Shown here in pieces: positions 60,401 through 64,000 of a stretch of DNA of 64,000 nucleotides; within the stretch, counting starts at the first letter, position 1; every line of letters begins with the position of its first letter. The notes beneath the pieces are model-generated. The model searched no databases and was not told where the DNA came from. It saw only the letters and a program-made list of their open reading frames with translations. The stretch comes from Litoditis marina (Eukaryota; Nematoda; Chromadorea; Rhabditida; Rhabditidae). The DNA lies in NCBI GenBank assembly GCA_964036275.1, contig OZ038435.1:12811634-12875633 (forward strand), in the 5' to 3' direction. Position numbers and translations under genes: made by a program.

Positions 60401-63400
60401 CGTAAATGAATCAAACGACTTTGTTGGATGGTGCAACCCTGCAAACCTCACCCAAACCAAGTTTTGTAGTTTGGTTCCACAGAAACCACAAAGTCCTCAT
60501 GCTTGATCCATTTACATGCACGCATGCCATGTACAATAGCAGAAACGCGACAATGTTCGTAAGACGCAAGAAACAAGGAGAACACATTCGAATTCAACGT
60601 GAATTGAGCAAACAAACAAATCCAACCTCCGCTACCGCCGCCGTTTCCGCTCTCGTTGCTTCTCCGGTCGGCTGCCGTTCCGGAACAGAAGGAACTGTCC
60701 GAGTGGTTTGAGATGGAGGACCCGGACGGACTGTGGGTGGCTGGCCCGCCGGAGGGACCGTCCAAGTCGGAATGACCTAAAATTCCAACAGTGATTCCAC
60801 AACGTAAACTAAAAATCACAACGTAAAAATCAAGTGCAAACTATAATTGTTACTTATTTGCGTGAAAACGTGAGATGTAACAACATGAAAAGTTAACTAC
60901 TTTTTGGAAACAAGCATGAATTGTCTAGCAGAGAAAAAGCATCATATCTGGTCGGAATTCGACTAAGCGAATGGTCTGGATATTTAGGGAACGTAACAAA
61001 ACGATCGCCGTGAAAATAGAGAATGCTAGACCCGATTGGAAACAAAACGCACCATTCATCATTGCGACCCCAGTTGAACAGTCTCCGCCCTGTGGACTAA
61101 TCTGCTGGTGTTGATGCAGTTGTTGCAGAGCCTGTGCACGTAGCATCATCATCTGAAATGAATCAAGTTAGGAATTGATTTTGATCCTTTATTCTGCTAT
61201 CCAACTAACAACACGGCCCACAATAACCTGGCTGTTGCTTACGTATCTAACAATCTAGAATGAGTAATGTGTCATGACGCTCAAAAGCGTTTCAGCTGGT
61301 TACCCAACACCCCTAGCAGACATTTCAAACGCAGACTAGATTAAAGGGACAAGTAGCAAACTAAAGTAACGGGATTGTAACTTGTACTTTATAAAATACA
61401 GACAAATGGTGAACATTGAACTAACATGTTGAGCCTGCGCCACCTGCTGAGCCATTGTCCGATGTTGCTGGACGGCGATATTCAACGAGTTCGAGGGGGC
61501 CAGAAGCGACTGGTGTTTCTGGAGAAACGTTTCATGAGCATTTCAAACTTCAAGTGACAATACCGTCAGAAATACTTCAATCATGCAATTATCAACAGCA
61601 ATTATTATCGATTACTCAAATACCAACCATTTCGGAACCATCAAACATTAGTCGACCCCCCAAACTCGTGGGACCAAGCCCGAAACTAGCTCACCTAGCC
61701 AAAGGCTGAAAACTCTAGAATACTACAGACCCATGATAGATGTATAACAAGTGAGAAATCATAAGAAACAGAAAGAAAGAGTAGTACGCATTAACTATAC
61801 CACATACTTCATTACTTTAATTCGAGAAAGTTCGAGAAAAGTGTAGATTTTCAACTCGTCACTAACCCTCCTTCGTCCCCCGGTATTCGGCGGTTTGTTC
61901 TTCTTCGCCTTCTCGTATTCCTCGTCCCCGTGCACTGTTTTGATGTGTTTTCGGAGGGAAGAGGGGTCCGTGTAACTCTTGCGACACACGCCGACCGTAC
62001 ACGAATACGGCTTCTGCAAACAATTGCATTGAGCCACAGATAGACACATACGTAAAATACCCCCTTATTCTGATATTGGCTGATGTTCACTTTTGCCCAA
62101 TTCCGATTGTGTCATGATCACTTTTTGGGGTGAATGTTAAAGATTGTAGGCAAAATTACTACTATTTTGTTTATTCGGGGCTGCTCATGCTCACTTTTGG
62201 AGTTGCTCATGCTCACTTTGTTCGCCCTGATTCGGACCTATTTTACGTATGCCTAGACATATTCGAAATATCTTATCAAGACTATCACTTGAACTATGGA
62301 TCGATCAACACGAAAACTATCTTTCTCATATTCCACGTTCATATTCCGTTATTCTGCTCCATCTTGGCAAGGGATTTCGCGAAAACTTGGTTTCAGACAA
62401 TTTCCAAAAGTTGCAGGCTTAACTATTCGGTATCTATTCCTCTTTCATACCTTCGAATGAAATCAGAGTCTTCATTCTGAAACTATCATTCAAAGGCCAG
62501 TAAGGTCTGACTAAGCGACAAAAATCAGTCCGTTTTAGATGTGAACACGTGAAAAATTATCATTTTTCCATCAAAAGTAGACCGATTTTCTTATTTCCGG
62601 TGAAAAAGTAGTCCGTTTTTCGAATTTTCTGACTATTCGTACAACTTTACTTGTGTATGCTATCATTCTGGAAAAGCTGCCTAGGATAAAGATGAAATTT
62701 ACGGGCGAAACGCTGTATAAACAGTTGGAATAAGAAAACAAATTACAAATCTCACCTCATCGGAATGCGTCCTATTCTGGTGTTTGGCTCGGTCACTGGC
62801 ATTGCTGAACGCCTTCAGGCAACCGGGATGCTCACAGGCGTACGGTCTAACAAACAGTTCTCTATACAAACTTTAATACATATAATCGGGACTTTTTGTT
62901 ATTATTTCAACTAATTTTAAATTCAGTGTTACCGACCTCAATATTTGAGATTTGAGAAGTCCTTCACTTTTCACACGTTTTTCGCGCATTTTCCCCCTAC
63001 AGTTTTCTCACTCGCTCCCTTTTTTATCAAGAAGTACGGCATTGAAGACGGAGAAAACAAACAGCAATTGAAGTAAAAGGAATTGATACGATATAACAGT
63101 TACAGACGCAGATACAAACTTCAAAATGCTAGACTAGATAGAATTGTTCGCGTTCCAAACTCTCCCGCTCTATTGACAAACCGCACGCGCACCCTGCTGC
63201 GTAGCGGTCATTGTCAGTAGAGCAGTAAAATAGTCAACATATTTGCTTAAACTAGCTTATGAAGTACATTTATACAGTAACTATTATAAAATCTATATAT
63301 ATTCTCAACTAAACTTAATATAAATCTAAATAGAATAAACTCACTTCTCGCCGGTATGCGTTCGCATATGAGTCTTGAGGTTCTCTAGACGACTGTACGC

Positions 63401-63806
63401 CTTCTTGCAGTTCTCATGCTGAAAATCAAGCGTTTTTTACCTGATAAAAGATGAATAGTTCGGAACACTTTAAACTTTTAAACTTGAAAACAATTCTTGT
63501 TGTTTTCGCTGTTTTTGGCTCAAAAAATATGGGTATGGTTCGGTGCCATTTGGAGAAGGTAAATATGACATGGATCCTCAGAAACATTCTCGCTATATTC
63601 CTACGATTAGCAGGCCACAAAGGCTAGATAGCATGTAGACAGTCTGACACAGTCTGCGCCTCTCTGACCTGCGCACTATCTCGTCTAAAATACGAATCAG
63701 GTGTGATAAAACGTACTGGGCACATATTGGGCTTCTCTCCGGTGTGTCGTCGCACGTGAACCACCAGCATGTACATGGCGCGGAACGGCTCTTTTCGTTC
63801 ACAATC
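54407..63806 (-). CDS. tra-1: TRA-1/GLI zinc-finger transcription factor, C-terminal 685 residues (5' end outside window)
   Basis: TRA-1 is the nematode GLI-family factor that ends the sex-determination cascade and represses male genes in the nucleus. Exons: 63,806-63,717; 63,418-63,345; 62,846-62,756; 62,013-61,867; 61,518-61,426; 61,152-61,053; 60,776-60,627; 60,080-59,914; 59,483-59,394; 58,739-58,592; 58,367-58,222; 57,884-57,678; 57,194-57,101; 56,629-56,556; 55,750-55,616; 55,231-55,115; 54,541-54,407. All join in phase to a TAG. The first four encode part of finger 2 and fingers 3-5 of the GLI type ([80 protein letters not shown]) and match remembered C. elegans TRA-1. Then come Gln-rich, Ser-rich and Gly-rich regions and an acidic end ([19 protein letters not shown]). 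The start codon, finger 1 and part of finger 2 are missing. The exon 7 donor could instead be GTAGCG, 12 bases earlier in the transcript. Confidence 0.93.
54915..55061 (-). mobile_element. tRNA-headed SINE-like element, copy B
   Basis: Read on the minus strand: GGGGCCGAGTGGTCGACTGG (A box), GGTTCGATCCC (B box), then CGCGGTATCTTCATGGCGGA, CCGCATGAGCTGATAATAAC and GCTCACCCATGCC. It matches the copy at 40,406-40,545 through head and body, with a longer head here as in class II (Ser/Leu-like) tRNAs. It lies in the last intron of tra-1. Both copies have CCACCCC in the tail, at different distances. Confidence 0.72.
56085..56400. repeat. ACAATCACCCCCCA short interspersed tandem repeat
   Basis: Eight or more copies of ACAATC(A/G)CCCCCC in both orientations lie within 320 bp, in the intron between tra-1 exons 14 and 15. 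GGGGGGTGAT runs on both strands could form G-quadruplex or hairpin structures. Open frames here are artefacts of composition. Confidence 0.8.
57215..57399. mobile_element. MITE with 8-bp target duplication, copy 1
   Basis: 185 bp with ends CATACGTAAAATA and TATTTCACGTATG, flanked exactly by AGTATGGT (57,207-57,214 and 57,400-57,407). An 8-bp target duplication is the mark of hAT-type insertions. It shares its length, CCCCCTTATTCTGATA and GTGTCATGATCACTTTTTGG with 62,047-62,251. It is in the tra-1 intron between exons 12 and 13, 20 bases from exon 13. Confidence 0.9.
57420..57545. repeat. GGTAACC-rich diverged repeat
   Basis: TTATGGTAACCC, GAGTAGCTAACC, GAGAGGTACCCGG and AACGGGTTACCTTG alternate in orientation over about 125 bp next to the 8-bp-duplication element in a tra-1 intron. 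Probably an old relative of the element at 30,752-31,007. Confidence 0.4.
58920..59298. mobile_element. Foldback element with 9-bp target duplication, copy 3 (diverged)
   Basis: 379 bp with ends GATTCCGCGACAACTCG and CGAGTTGTCCGTAAACG, related to GATTACGCGACAAATCC of the copies at 37,769 and 41,442. Flanked by exact TTGATAAAC (58,911-58,919 and 59,299-59,307). The interior (ATCATGCGAGAACTCGTCCT) differs from the other two, so it is a related subfamily. It lies in the tra-1 intron between exons 9 and 10. Confidence 0.87.
62047..62251. mobile_element. MITE with 8-bp target duplication, copy 2
   Basis: 205 bp, ends CATACGTAAAATA and TATTTTACGTATG. It differs from 57,215-57,399 by scattered changes and an internal duplication of GCTCATGCTCACTTT. 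Flanks GATAGACA and CCTAGACA agree at six of eight positions, consistent with an older 8-bp target duplication. It lies in the tra-1 intron, 34 bases upstream of the exon 4 edge. Confidence 0.85.
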
Positions 63807-64000
63807 CTGAAACGAAACCAAATTAAAACTGAATGTTTATTTATATCAATAATAGGCTAGACCCAGACTATACTGCGAACTGCTAACATTCCTAGAGTTT
63901 CTTTGAATCAGATCTCCTTTCCAGAGTGATTATTCGAATTCAGATTCCTTGGCAGAATTGATAACTTCTAACATCTAACAATACGTAGATGTATCAACTT
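63807..64000 (-). other. Part of a tra-1 intron at the window edge
   Basis: AT-rich DNA upstream of the first visible tra-1 exon, whose acceptor TTTCGTTTCAG is at 63,807-63,817. The remaining 5' exons lie beyond the window. Confidence 0.7.

Noticed and set aside
61686..61710. An 11-base candidate micro-exon of tra-1 (TTTTCAG acceptor, GTGAGC donor)
   Set aside because: Including it would break the frame between exons 4 and 5, which join in phase without it.

Overview
The window reads as nuclear DNA of a rhabditid nematode, probably Caenorhabditis or a close relative. Three genes have clear nematode counterparts: an Arp2/3 subunit 4 gene (arx-6), an ER membrane complex subunit 7 gene, and the C-terminal two thirds of a tra-1/GLI zinc-finger gene. 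Introns end in the nematode-type TTTTCAG or TTTCAG. Several start codons sit a few bases after such an acceptor, as expected for spliced-leader trans-splicing. From memory, arx-6, the EMC7 gene and tra-1 are all on C. elegans chromosome III, which fits one ancestral linkage group. The species cannot be named from sequence alone.

Layout. 1-13,636: one uninterrupted satellite of about 80 direct copies of a 169-bp monomer, with traces of 17- and 20-monomer block duplications. 13,665-24,000 and 29,530-41,060: a large tandem duplication. Each copy carries, on the minus strand, a 17-exon gene for a nuclear Myb/SANT-like protein (16,127-23,795 and 32,010-41,050), followed by a small two-exon gene for a 60-residue basic protein (13,801-14,323 and 29,658-30,166). 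24,500-29,165 separates the copies and is a nest of foldback elements inserted in one another. 42,440-48,178: arx-6 then the EMC7 gene, both on the plus strand about 0.9 kb apart. 48,200-54,400: gene-poor, with foldback elements, a tRNA-like sequence and a 285-bp tandem repeat. 54,407-63,806: seventeen exons of tra-1 on the minus strand, whose 5' end lies beyond the window.

The genes do not form one pathway. ARX-6 acts in actin nucleation, EMC7 in ER membrane protein insertion, TRA-1 as the terminal transcription factor of nematode sex determination. The Myb-like pair is the least familiar coding material. Sixteen of 17 exons have identical lengths in the two paralogues, but the DNA-binding half differs at roughly 40% of residues in the exons compared, while exons 11-14 differ at only 5 of 166. 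That suggests duplication, divergence of DNA recognition, and conservation or conversion of the C-terminal half.

Interspersed repeats are well enough preserved to date and classify several families: a foldback family with exact 9-bp target duplications (three insertions), a 185-205-bp family with 8-bp target duplications (two insertions, both in tra-1 introns), a TTAA-flanked 1.67-kb element, a tRNA-headed SINE-like family (two copies), and palindromes sharing the end AAAAAGTGGGGG (three copies). All exon boundaries were placed by eye from splice signals, reading frame and paralogue comparison; no alignment or search program was run.
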